Assembly: GCF_001677335.1 (NCBI RefSeq)
Contig: NZ_LZYB01000001.1
Location: forward strand, 248,001 to 312,000
Source of the DNA: Erythrobacter dokdonensis DSW-74
Lineage (GTDB): Bacteria; Pseudomonadota; Alphaproteobacteria; Sphingomonadales; Sphingomonadaceae
DNA length: 64,000 nucleotides
Reading direction: 5' to 3'
Part shown: piece after piece, positions 44,905-52,886 of the stretch
How positions within the stretch are numbered: the first letter of the stretch is position 1
Layout of the letters: each line of letters opens with the position of its first letter
The notes under the pieces: model-generated
Databases searched by the model: none
Told to the model about the DNA's origin: nothing
The model's input: the letters and a program-made list of their open reading frames with translations, nothing else
Translations under genes and position numbers: made by a program

Positions 44905-47442
44905 ATGCAGCTTGTCATCGTCGAATCGCCGGCCAAGGCGAAGACTATCGAGAAATATCTGGGCAAGGACTTCAAGGTCCTCGCCTCCTACGGCCATGTC
45001 CGCGACCTGCCGCCCAAGGATGGCAGCGTGAAGCCGGACGATGATTTCGCGATGGACTGGGAACTCTATCGCGACAAGCAGAGCCGCTTCAAGGAAATCG
45101 CCGAAGCGGCCAAGAAGGCCGACCGGCTGGTGCTCGCTACCGACCCCGACCGCGAGGGCGAGGCGATCAGCTGGCACGTGCAGGAACTGCTGGCGAAAAG
45201 GAAGGCGCTGCCCAAGAACGTCGCGCGCGTCACCTTCAACGCGATCACCAAGCAGGCCGTTACCGAGGCGATGGCGCGCCCGCGCGAGCTCGACCAGCCG
45301 CTGATCGACGCCTATCTCGCCCGCCGTGCGCTGGATTACCTGTTCGGCTTCACGCTCTCGCCGGTGCTGTGGAGGAAGCTGCCCGGGGCAAAAAGTGCAG
45401 GCCGCGTGCAATCGGTCGCGCTGCGGCTGATCGTCGAGCGCGAGCGCGAGATCGAGGCCTTCCGCGCGGATGAATACTGGAACGTCGTCGCGCACATGCA
45501 ACACGACGGCACCGAGTTCGACGCGCGGCTGGTGCGCTTCCGTGGCGAGAAGCTGGAAAAGCTGAGTCTCGGCCAAGAAGGCATCGCGCTGGAGGCCAAG
45601 GCCGCGGTCGAGGCGGGGCGCTTCACGGTAGAGGGCGTGGAAACCAGGCCGGTCAAGCGCAACCCCGCGCCGCCGTTCACCACCTCGACCCTGCAACAGG
45701 AAGCCGCCCGCAAGCTCGGCTATTCGGCGCAGCACACCATGCGGCTGGCGCAGAGCCTCTACGAGGCCGGCGCGATCACCTATATGCGGACCGACGGGGT
45801 GCAGATGGACATGAGCGCGATTCACGCCGCGCGCGACGCCATCACCGCGCGGTTTTCCGAGGATTACCGGCCCGAAAAGCCGCGCTTCTATAGCACCAAG
45901 GCGAAGAATGCCCAGGAAGCGCACGAAGCCATCCGCCCGACCGATTTCACTCGGGAACGCGCCGGAACGGGCGACGAGGCGAAGCTTTATGACCTCATCT
46001 TCAAGCGCGCCATGGCAAGCCAGATGGCGACCGCGCTGCTCGAACGTACGACTGTCACCTTGCGCGATGCGACCGGAAGCCACGAATTGCGCGCTACCGG
46101 CCAGGTGATCCGATTCCCCGGCTTCCTCGCGGTCTATCAGGAAGGCTTCGACGATGCCGACGATGATGAAAGCGGGCTGCTGCCGGTGATGCGCGCGGGC
46201 GATTGCCCGGCCAAGCGCAGCGTCGAGGCGACCCAGCACTTCACCCAGCCGCCGCCGCGCTTTTCCGAAGCCTCGCTGGTCAAGCGGCTGGAGGAGCTCG
46301 GCATCGGGCGGCCCTCCACCTACGCCGCGACGATCCAGACCTTGCGCGACCGTGCCTATGTGCGGATGGAGAAGAACCGCTTTTTCGCCGAGGAATCGGG
46401 CCGGCTGCTGACCGCCTTCCTCGAACGCTTCTTCCCCACCTATGTCGCCTATGATTTCACCGCAGGGATGGAGGACGAGCTTGATATCGTCTCCGACGGG
46501 CGCGAGGATTACAAGGCGTTGCTTGCCCGCTTCTGGAAGGACTTCAAGCCCAAGGCCGACGAGGTGATGGACAAGCTGCCCTCGGAAGTGACCGAGGCGC
46601 TGGACGAATATCTCTCCGACTTCCTGTTCCCCCCGCGCGAGGACGGATCCGACCCGCGCGCCTGTCCGCTCTGCGCCGTGGAAGGCCGCGCCAATGGCCG
46701 CCTGAGCTTGCGCGGCGGACGGTTCGGGGCGTTCGTGGCCTGCGCCAATTATCCCGAATGCAAATACACCCGCCGTTTTGCGCAAGGTGGCGGCGATGGC
46801 GAGAGCGGGGCCGAGGACGGGGTCCTTGGCCAGCATCCCGAAACCGGCGAGGATATCCACCGCAAGTCGGGTCGCTTCGGCCCCTATGTGCAGATGGGCG
46901 AGGGCAAGGAGGCCAAGCGGGCAAGCATCCCCAAGGACCTCGACGATTTTGATCTGGATTGGGCGGTGAAGCTGCTCGACCTGCCGCGCATCATCGGCGC
47001 GCATCCCGATACCGGCAAGGAAATCGAAGCCAATATCGGGCGTTATGGGCCATATCTCAGGCATGACGGCAAGTATGGCAAGCTCGCCAGCACCCGCGAG
47101 GTGTTCGAGGTGGGGATGAACCGCGCGGTCGATATCCTCGCCCAGGCCGCAACACGCGGCGGGGCGGCGCGCGGCAAGGCCGAACCCATTGCCACCCTCG
47201 GCGCGCACCCTGCCAGCGGCGGCGAGATCAAGGTCATGCCGGGGCGCTACGGGCCTTACGTGACCGACGGCACCACCAACGCCACGATTCCGCGCGACAC
47301 CAAGCCGGAAGACGTGACGCTCGACGCGGCGATCGCGCTGATCGATGCGCGTATTGCCAAGGGTGGGGCTAAGGGAAAGGCGAAGAAAAAGGCGCCCGCG
47401 AAAAAGAAGGCTCCGGCAAAAAAGAAGCCCACGACAAAATAG
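44905..47442 (+). CDS. topA: DNA topoisomerase I
   Basis: TopA is a type IA topoisomerase that relaxes negative supercoils through a transient 5'-phosphotyrosine. It has 845 residues. The N-terminal TOPRIM domain (about 1-120) has VIVESPAKAKTIEKYLG and DPDREGEAISWH. The catalytic tyrosine is Tyr293 in ITYMRTDG. Near residue 590 there is a single four-Cys zinc ribbon (CPLC...C..YPEC), followed by repeated C-terminal GRYGPY modules. The tail is a Lys/Ala/Pro-rich DNA-binding stretch (KKKAPAKKK repeats). Confidence 0.97.
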   Translation: MQLVIVESPAKAKTIEKYLGKDFKVLASYGHVRDLPPKDGSVKPDDDFAMDWELYRDKQSRFKEIAEAAKKADRLVLATDPDREGEAISWHVQELLAKRKALPKNVARVTFNAITKQAVTEAMARPRELDQPLIDAYLARRALDYLFGFTLSPVLWRKLPGAKSAGRVQSVALRLIVEREREIEAFRADEYWNVVAHMQHDGTEFDARLVRFRGEKLEKLSLGQEGIALEAKAAVEAGRFTVEGVETRPVKRNPAPPFTTSTLQQEAARKLGYSAQHTMRLAQSLYEAGAITYMRTDGVQMDMSAIHAARDAITARFSEDYRPEKPRFYSTKAKNAQEAHEAIRPTDFTRERAGTGDEAKLYDLIFKRAMASQMATALLERTTVTLRDATGSHELRATGQVIRFPGFLAVYQEGFDDADDDESGLLPVMRAGDCPAKRSVEATQHFTQPPPRFSEASLVKRLEELGIGRPSTYAATIQTLRDRAYVRMEKNRFFAEESGRLLTAFLERFFPTYVAYDFTAGMEDELDIVSDGREDYKALLARFWKDFKPKADEVMDKLPSEVTEALDEYLSDFLFPPREDGSDPRACPLCAVEGRANGRLSLRGGRFGAFVACANYPECKYTRRFAQGGGDGESGAEDGVLGQHPETGEDIHRKSGRFGPYVQMGEGKEAKRASIPKDLDDFDLDWAVKLLDLPRIIGAHPDTGKEIEANIGRYGPYLRHDGKYGKLASTREVFEVGMNRAVDILAQAATRGGAARGKAEPIATLGAHPASGGEIKVMPGRYGPYVTDGTTNATIPRDTKPEDVTLDAAIALIDARIAKGGAKGKAKKKAPAKKKAPAKKKPTTK

Positions 47443-47533
47443 GTGCGTGCTCCGTCGTGCGAACAGGAATCCGTTCGTAAATCATAAAGCATTTCCGGCC
47501 TATCACTGGTGACCCGAGACCAGGGGCTGCACC

Positions 47534-47812
47534 GTGATTGAAATCGAAGTCCAGAACGAGACGCACCAGACCCAGGACCGTATCCGCTTTGCCGCGGTGC
47601 CGCGCATCGGCGAGGGCATCCGTCTGCGCGAGCCGGACGGGATGTGGGCCAGCTACGACGTGCTCGACGTGTGGTATCAGAAGGCCGAGTTCGGCGATGT
47701 CTGGATGCCCTATCTCCACGTCCGCATGACGCCCGGCGAGGCGGCTGCGGCAGGCGGCGACTATGCCGCCGAATATGACGATGGCTTTGCCAGCCTGCAC
47801 GGAGGGCATTGA
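47534..47812 (+). CDS. Conserved hypothetical protein paired with response regulator
   Basis: This is a 92-residue soluble protein starting with GTG at 47534. It is acidic, has no membrane segment and begins MIEIEVQNETHQTQDRIRF. A beta-rich core with VGEGIRLREPDG-like turns (PRIGEGIRLRE) is visible, but I recognise no family. It is separated by 2 bp from the CheY-like gene and its stop codon lies inside that gene's ribosome-binding region, so the two are translated together. A role alongside the regulator is inferred from this coupling only. Confidence 0.7.
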   Translation: MIEIEVQNETHQTQDRIRFAAVPRIGEGIRLREPDGMWASYDVLDVWYQKAEFGDVWMPYLHVRMTPGEAAAAGGDYAAEYDDGFASLHGGH

Positions 47813-47814
47813 CC

Positions 47815-48456
47815 ATGCAGAACCTGATCAAGCGCAATTCCGGCCCCAATCGCCGCTCCGGCATGGCTCAGGGAATGGAAGGCAAGACGCTGGCCGAGAA
47901 GCTGGCCCAGAGCGAGCGCGAGCGCGAGAGTGCATCGGTCCAGGACGCGCTTTCCGAAATGCAGGCCCGCGCTCCGGCCGCACCGGCTGCGGCAAGGGGG
48001 CAGGATGACGCGCCCGATACCGACGCCGTCGTCGCTGCCGCCAAGGTCATGCGCGACCGCTATGCCGGGCGCGAGCCATCGGCGTCCACAGCCCGCACCT
48101 GTCTGATCGTCGATGACAGCCGCGTGATTCGCAAGGTTTCCAGCAAGATCGCGATCAGCCTCGGCTATGTCGCGATCGAGGCCGAGAACGGCGAGGAGGC
48201 GCTGGCGCGCTGCAAGCGGGCAATGCCCGACCTCGTCCTCACCGACTGGAACATGCCCGAAATGGACGGGATCACCTTCGTCACCAAGCTGCGCAGCATC
48301 CCCACGCCCAAGGAGCCGGTGGTGGTATTCTGCACCTCGAACGGCGAGGCCAAGGACATCCACGACGGCATCGCCGCTGGCGCGGACGATTACATCGTCA
48401 AGCCCTTCGACGAGGCCTCCCTGCGCGCCAAGCTGGAGAAGCTGGGGCGGGGGTGA
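47815..48456 (+). CDS. CheY-like response regulator with N-terminal extension
   Basis: This is a 213-residue single-receiver protein, start ATG 47815 with GGAGGG eight bases upstream. The receiver domain (about 94-213) has the acidic pair Asp100/Asp101, phospho-acceptor Asp144 (LTDWNMPEMDG), Thr174 and Lys196 in IVKPFD, so it should be phosphorylatable. About 90 residues of Ala/Glu/Arg-rich, probably disordered sequence precede it, unlike the usual 120-residue CheY. There is no output domain. No chemotaxis or kinase gene is nearby, so the partner kinase is unknown. Confidence 0.9.
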   Translation: MQNLIKRNSGPNRRSGMAQGMEGKTLAEKLAQSERERESASVQDALSEMQARAPAAPAAARGQDDAPDTDAVVAAAKVMRDRYAGREPSASTARTCLIVDDSRVIRKVSSKIAISLGYVAIEAENGEEALARCKRAMPDLVLTDWNMPEMDGITFVTKLRSIPTPKEPVVVFCTSNGEAKDIHDGIAAGADDYIVKPFDEASLRAKLEKLGRG

Positions 48457-48474
48457 AAACCACGACCTCGTCAG

Positions 48475-48504
48475 CCCGTGCCTGACACGGGGTTGGCCTT
48501 TTTT
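48475..48504 (+). terminator. Probable terminator after the response regulator gene
   Basis: CCCGTG (48475-48480) and CACGGG (48486-48491) form a 6-bp GC stem with a CCTGA loop. A run of six T follows at 48499-48504 after a 7-bp gap. It lies 19 bp beyond the stop codon. Confidence 0.55.
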
Positions 48505-48540
48505 CCGGTACCGGACGCGCCCGCCCGGCAGCCCTTCCTG

Positions 48541-50337
48541 TCATCCCGGATGGCCGGCGTGTCCCGCCTTCAAGGCATGGGCAAAGGCGGTTTCGCTGAA
48601 GGCAGGGTCGTGTGCGAGGCGTGATCCCGCTGTCTCGCGGTGCGCGGCGGCGACACCCTCAACCGGAAGCACGCGGCCTTCCATCACGGTCCCCCAGACG
48701 CCGATATGACGGATGTCCATGGGCGCGACGGTCAGCGGATTGGCATCAAGCACGGTCAGATTGGCGCGCTTGCCCGGGGTAATGCTGCCGATCTCGTCCT
48801 CCAGCCGCAAGGAATGGGCCGCCTCGATCGTCACCCCGCGAAGCGCATCAAGCGCGCTCACCCGCTGTTCTGCGCCAGCCACCCGGCCTGACGATGTAAT
48901 GCGGTTGACCGCGCACCACATCAGGAACAGCGGATCGCCCGGTGCCATCGGCATGTCGGAATGGAGCGACCAGCGCACCGTTCCGCGGTCGAGATCGCCG
49001 AGACGCACCATCGCGTCGGCGCGTTCAGGCCCCAGCCCGACCTTGCCATACTGGTCCGCCAGCGCGCTGACATAATAGGGATTGCCGCTCACGATCGCAC
49101 CGAGCCGGGCAATCCGTTCGACCTGGTCCGCGCCGCTCACCGCGAAATGCACGAGCACCGTGCGATGATCGTGGCGGGGCCGGCGCCGCAGGTTTGCCTC
49201 CAACGTGTCGAGCAGCAGCTCCAGGCCGGCATCGCCGTTGACGTGGATATGGATCTGGTAATCCGCATCCCAGTAGATGCGGAAGGCGCGTTCGAACACC
49301 TCCTTATCGGTCATCCATTCGCCCTCGTGCCCGTCGAGATAGGGCTCGCGCACCTGCATCAGCTGCGAATAGATCGCCCCGTCGGCGAACAGCTTGACCT
49401 GCTTGGTCGTCATGCCGGTCATGCCGCCGTACCAGGATGCCAGTTTCTCGGTTTCGGGGATCACCTGTGCATCGTCGGCAAACTTGTCGACGATGCTCTT
49501 GCCGTCGGGCATGAACGACCAGCGGAACGGCATGTCGGGGCTCGAGAATACCGCATTGACCCCGTCCTGCACCGGCTTGGCGAGGATGCTGCCCGGCTCG
49601 TTGCCGAAGGTGATGCCCTTGGCGTGCATGTAGTCGCGGATGAGTTCAAGCCCGGCGCGCAGGCGTTCGGGAGAAGCGACGAAGCCCGCGATGAAAGGCA
49701 ATACCGCGAACAAACCCTGTTCGTAGAAATGGCCCTTCTCGAAACTCGACTGCTCCTTGGCCGAGGCCGAGAAGCCGTCGACCACCTCGCGCGTGACCTT
49801 GCCGAGCGCCAGTGCGGCGGTGTTGAGGAACATCTCGTGGCACGAACGCCCCCACACTATCACCGGCCGTTCCGGACTGACCTTGTCGAGTTCGGCGCGG
49901 GTGAGTTCGCCGTAAAAGGCCGGATGATAGCCCCAGGTCAGCAAGGGTTCCGCCGGATCGCCTCTCGAGACCGCCTGGGTCAGCCGTTCGATGAAATCCT
50001 TCTTGTTGCGCACGGCCTTCACCGTGCCGGTCGGCAGCACCCAATCCTCGATCGAGAGGATTTCCGACGACATCGTCAGCGCGGCGACAAGGTCTTCAAG
50101 GCTGCCCACCCAGCCGATCCGGTCGCCGATCACCGCGACCGCGTTGGCCTTTGCTCGCACGGGATCGAGCGTCACGATTTCGCGCGCGGTATAGATCGTT
50201 GCCTGCGAGTTCGTCAGCACCGATCCACCGACGTCCTGCAAGGACCGCGATTGTGCCGCTGCCAGTGATAACGGTGATAGGTCGGCGGCGCCTCCCAGGC
50301 CCGCGCCAACGAACATGCCGCGACTGAATTCGTTCAA
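48541..50337 (-). CDS. YtcJ-type amidohydrolase lacking the N-terminal HxH metal motif
   Basis: This is a 598-residue AmidoH_3 (YtcJ-like) protein. It starts at TTG 50337 (GGGAGGG site upstream) and overlaps the DUF333 stop. Most of the family core is present: Lys315 (VKLFADGAIYSQ), His365 (IHVNGDAG), His397 (VLVHF), Asp461 (LHSDMP) and the C-terminal GKRANLTVLDANP. The segment that normally carries PGFI-x-x-H-x-H should lie between GSLEDL (78-83) and SEILSIEDW (91-99), but only about seven residues separate them. The two N-terminal metal histidines are therefore missing. It is probably inactive or altered. Substrate unknown. Confidence 0.75.
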   Translation of the reverse strand: MNEFSRGMFVGAGLGGAADLSPLSLAAAQSRSLQDVGGSVLTNSQATIYTAREIVTLDPVRAKANAVAVIGDRIGWVGSLEDLVAALTMSSEILSIEDWVLPTGTVKAVRNKKDFIERLTQAVSRGDPAEPLLTWGYHPAFYGELTRAELDKVSPERPVIVWGRSCHEMFLNTAALALGKVTREVVDGFSASAKEQSSFEKGHFYEQGLFAVLPFIAGFVASPERLRAGLELIRDYMHAKGITFGNEPGSILAKPVQDGVNAVFSSPDMPFRWSFMPDGKSIVDKFADDAQVIPETEKLASWYGGMTGMTTKQVKLFADGAIYSQLMQVREPYLDGHEGEWMTDKEVFERAFRIYWDADYQIHIHVNGDAGLELLLDTLEANLRRRPRHDHRTVLVHFAVSGADQVERIARLGAIVSGNPYYVSALADQYGKVGLGPERADAMVRLGDLDRGTVRWSLHSDMPMAPGDPLFLMWCAVNRITSSGRVAGAEQRVSALDALRGVTIEAAHSLRLEDEIGSITPGKRANLTVLDANPLTVAPMDIRHIGVWGTVMEGRVLPVEGVAAAHRETAGSRLAHDPAFSETAFAHALKAGHAGHPG

Positions 50338-50906
50338 TTGTCCCTCCCTTGCGACGCGCCCATTTGCTGTCGAAAATGTTGCCAGGCATCGATTTCAGTA
50401 CCACCGGGCGGCGAGCAGTAACCACGATCGCCCTCGGTCGTCCGCGCGATGCGGTAACTCCCGCCCTGGGCAATACAGAACCGCGCTGCCGGATTGCCTA
50501 GCGCCATGGTGCCGCCGCGCTGAGCGTTGCGGTAGAATTGCCATGCGTCGATCTCGGCCCCGCCAGCGGGAGTGCACAGCCCGACATCGCCGGCCGGGGT
50601 CCGTTCGACGCGATAACGACCGCCTCCGGCAAGACAGAATTGTGCGGCAGGGTTGATCACCCGCGCCTCGCCAACGCCATGACTTTCAGGGAAAAACTGC
50701 CAGGCATCGACTTCGTGCCCGTCGCTGAAGCGGCAGATGCCGCGTTGCTGTCCGTTTGCACCAACAATGATGTGCTGGCCGCCTTCCTCGATGCAGAACA
50801 CCGCAGCAGGATTGGGGGCGCCGACGGACGGCGTGGCCGGATGCGGAGCCTCGGCAAGCGATCCTGAGGCGAGCGGCAGAGCTGCAAGAACGATCCCTGC
50901 TTTCAT
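50334..50906 (-). CDS. Exported protein with three DUF333 repeats
   Basis: This is a 190-residue protein with a signal peptide (about residues 1-19). Three tandem DUF333 modules follow at roughly 25-73, 80-125 and 132-181. Each has the form NPAA.FC...GG...........G.C....G.EIDAW.F, with two cysteines per repeat that probably form a disulfide. DUF333 proteins are usually single-domain, small and putatively haemolysin-like, and their function is not established. Its stop overlaps the TTG start of the amidohydrolase. The start at 50906 has GGGCGGGGAA just upstream. Confidence 0.8.
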   Translation of the reverse strand: MKAGIVLAALPLASGSLAEAPHPATPSVGAPNPAAVFCIEEGGQHIIVGANGQQRGICRFSDGHEVDAWQFFPESHGVGEARVINPAAQFCLAGGGRYRVERTPAGDVGLCTPAGGAEIDAWQFYRNAQRGGTMALGNPAARFCIAQGGSYRIARTTEGDRGYCSPPGGTEIDAWQHFRQQMGASQGRDN

Positions 50907-50928
50907 TGCGTTCCCCGCCCAATGAAAT

Positions 50929-51021
50929 CCGGCGCCCGATCATGTAGAGCGCAAAACCCGCCGCAATCTGCAGCGCAGCCGACGTCATCGCCGCCGAAAT
51001 CGTCGCCCAGTCCATTTGCAT
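50929..51021 (-). pseudogene. Possible remnant of a mechanosensitive-channel-like N-terminus
   Basis: A short open segment begins MQMDWATISAAMTSAALQIAAG and continues FALYMIGRR. This is one amphipathic lead plus one membrane helix ending in the (I/V)GRR-type motif typical of the first helix of small MscS proteins. The similarity then stops, and the frame runs into the DUF333 start region. It may be the stump of an MscS gene. The stretch is too short to be sure. Confidence 0.25.
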
Positions 51022-51073
51022 GTCACCATCCCCCTCTTGCCCCGGCCATTCCCCGGTTCGGGGACATTCTGCG

Positions 51074-51463
51074 TCAGTCCCGCACGATCTCCTCGACCCC
51101 GAGGCCGATGATCACACCCGTGCGCCGCGCGGCGCGGCTGGCGGCGCGCTGGTCGCGATAATATTCCTCGCGGCAATAGCGCTCGTAGCGGTAGTCGTTG
51201 CGGTAATGGTCCATGCATTCGCGGTAATCGTCGCGCGCATTGTCGCGCGCGACCGCGCCCGCCACGCCGGCAGCGGCTGTGCCTGCGATCGCACCCGCCC
51301 GGCGCGCGTCGCGGCGGTTGTCCCAGTCTTCCCAGCGATCGTGATGATGGTGCCGCTTGTCCCGCTCGCGGTCCCAGCGATCCTTCGCCAGCGCACCGCC
51401 GGAGAAGGTTGCCAGGCCGAACGCGGCCAGCGCCGCGATGGCGAAGGTCTTGCCCGTATTCAT
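51074..51463 (-). CDS. Exported hypothetical protein, Arg/Asp/Tyr/His-rich
   Basis: This is a 129-residue protein with a good signal peptide (cleavage after GGALA, about 26). The mature part starts with a charged stretch containing HHHH (about 38-41). It continues into the glycine/alanine helix AGAIAGTAAAGVAGAVA (about 57-73), like glycine-zipper proteins of the cell envelope. A Tyr/Arg-rich block (YRNDYRYERYCREEYYRDQ) follows. Two cysteines are present. Its start overlaps the stop of the preceding lipoprotein gene (ATGA). No named family is recognised. Confidence 0.7.
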   Translation of the reverse strand: MNTGKTFAIAALAAFGLATFSGGALAKDRWDRERDKRHHHHDRWEDWDNRRDARRAGAIAGTAAAGVAGAVARDNARDDYRECMDHYRNDYRYERYCREEYYRDQRAASRAARRTGVIIGLGVEEIVRD

Positions 51464-51864
51464 GACCCTGCCACCTCGAACAGGCTGGTCTCGGCGGGCT
51501 TTTCCGCCGTCGAGCAGGTCTCGTAGACACGCTTGGCAGTGGCGGCCATCCAGTCCTGGCTGCGCGGATCGATCTCTCCGGCTCTCGAGGCATAAAGATA
51601 GCCGTGCAGCCAGGTCAGCCCATTGGCGATCTCGTCCTGCGCGGCAAGCGCCGCATCGTCGGCGGGCTGCGTCCGCGCGATCTCGGCCGTGGCGAGGAAA
51701 TCGGCGCAGGTCAGGCGCATGAGATCATCCGAAGCGGCGACGGCGGGTGCCTGGTCAGGCCGTTCGATCGCTTCTTCGGCAGCGGGCGCCGCCGCATCCG
51801 GCTGCGCGCAGCCCGCAAGCACGATGGCCCCCAGCAGCGCGGTTCCGATAGCCGTTCCTCTCAT
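51460..51864 (-). CDS. Small lipoprotein, HdeA/HdeB-like
   Basis: This is a 134-residue protein with a lipobox VLAGC (Cys19), so it is an outer- or inner-membrane lipoprotein. After a Pro/Ala-rich linker, the segment LTCADFLATAEIA...LTWLHGYLYAS resembles the Cys-containing helix and GYxxG helix of HdeA/HdeB-type acid-stress chaperones, with a matching second cysteine near the end (YETCS). The resemblance is by eye only. It is translationally coupled to the next gene. Confidence 0.65.
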   Translation of the reverse strand: MRGTAIGTALLGAIVLAGCAQPDAAAPAAEEAIERPDQAPAVAASDDLMRLTCADFLATAEIARTQPADDAALAAQDEIANGLTWLHGYLYASRAGEIDPRSQDWMAATAKRVYETCSTAEKPAETSLFEVAGS

Positions 51865-51901
51865 CCCGATTTCTCCCTGATGTTCGACTTCGCCGACTGC
51901 G

Positions 51902-52802
51902 TCACTTTCGCCGGTAGATGGTGGTGCCCTCCTTGATCGTCTCCTCGACCTTGATCTGGTCGATGGTTTCCGGATCGACGGCAGTTGGATCGGCCGAGAG
52001 GATCACGAAATCGGCCAGCTTGCCGACCGCAAGCGAGCCTTTGCGGTCTTCCTCGAAATGCTGGTAGGCGGGCCAGATCGTCATTGCCTTCAAGGCCGTG
52101 ATCACGTCCATGCGGTGCTGCGGGCCGAGGATATCGCCGCTGCGCGACCGGCGCGTGACCGTGGCATCGAGCACGCGCATCGAGTCCGGGAAGGCGACGG
52201 GCGCATCGTGGTGCGAGGTGAAGATCATCTTGCGCTCGCGCACCCAGCCGGTGGGCGAAATGTTCTCCGCATCGACCGGGCCGACCGTGTGATCGCGGTG
52301 CCAGTCGCCCCAGTAGAAGGTGTGCATCGGGAACAGCGAGGGGATCACGCCCAGCCGGTCGAAGGCGGCAATCTGGTCCTTGCGCAGGAACTGGCCGTGG
52401 ATCAGCACCGGGCGCCGGTCGTCCTTGCCATGTCGCGATCGACCAGCACGTCGATATAGGCGACCACGTCGATCGGCAGGCGGCCCGCGGCAGCGGCCTC
52501 TTCGAGCACCGCAACGGTGCTGCCGGTGGCGCGCCCGTCCTGCGCCGTGGTGTAGCCGAAGCGCGCCCACAGATCGGTTCCGGCCTTGACGATCGCTACC
52601 GACGCCGCACCGTCGAGGGCGGTGAGCAGCTTGCCCATGTTGCTGAAATGCGCCGCTTCCTCGAGCACGCCGTCAGGCTCGCCGTCGGCGCGCTTGCGGA
52701 TGATCCCGCCCGCCGGATCGGGGGTGTCGCGGGTGATGCCCATCTTGGCAAGGCCGCAGCGGCGATTTGGAACAAACGCATCGATATCCCCCAGTCGACT
52801 CT
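51902..52802 (-). pseudogene. Degraded YtcJ-type amidohydrolase
   Basis: The 3' two-thirds of an amidohydrolase remain in two frames. The upstream frame runs from the segment GDIDAFVPNR (about 52772-52793) to DVLVDRDMA. The downstream frame continues DDRRPVLIHGQFLRKDQ and finishes KLADFVILSADPTAVDP...TIYRRK. Restoring one missing T near 52425 on the plus strand rejoins them. A second, in-frame loss is seen between DAFVPNR and LAKMGITRDTP, where about ten family residues are absent. The N-terminal third, including HxH, is gone; a TGA stops the frame just upstream. It is related to the neighbour at 48541. A sequencing error could explain the single base but not the other losses. Confidence 0.75.
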
Positions 52803-52841
52803 GGCTGCGATGGGAGGATACCTTCAGGCCGTCTGGTCAAA

Positions 52842-52857
52842 TATCCCATTTGGGATA
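52842..52857. promoter_or_regulatory. Perfect inverted repeat between Crp/Fnr gene and amidohydrolase remnant
   Basis: TATCCCA and TGGGATA form perfect 7-bp arms around TT. It lies in an AT-rich island 30 bp beyond the Crp/Fnr stop and just upstream of the amidohydrolase remnant. It looks like an operator of the now-broken amidohydrolase. The binding protein is not known, and it does not match the usual FNR box TTGAT-N4-ATCAA. Confidence 0.4.
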
Positions 52858-52886
52858 ATGCGGCCTCCTATACGCCGCACCGGTCC

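Noticed and set aside
44812-47208. A 798-codon open frame antisense to topA
   Set aside because: It is a shadow of topA, with a His/Gly/Arg-heavy composition and no recognisable domain.
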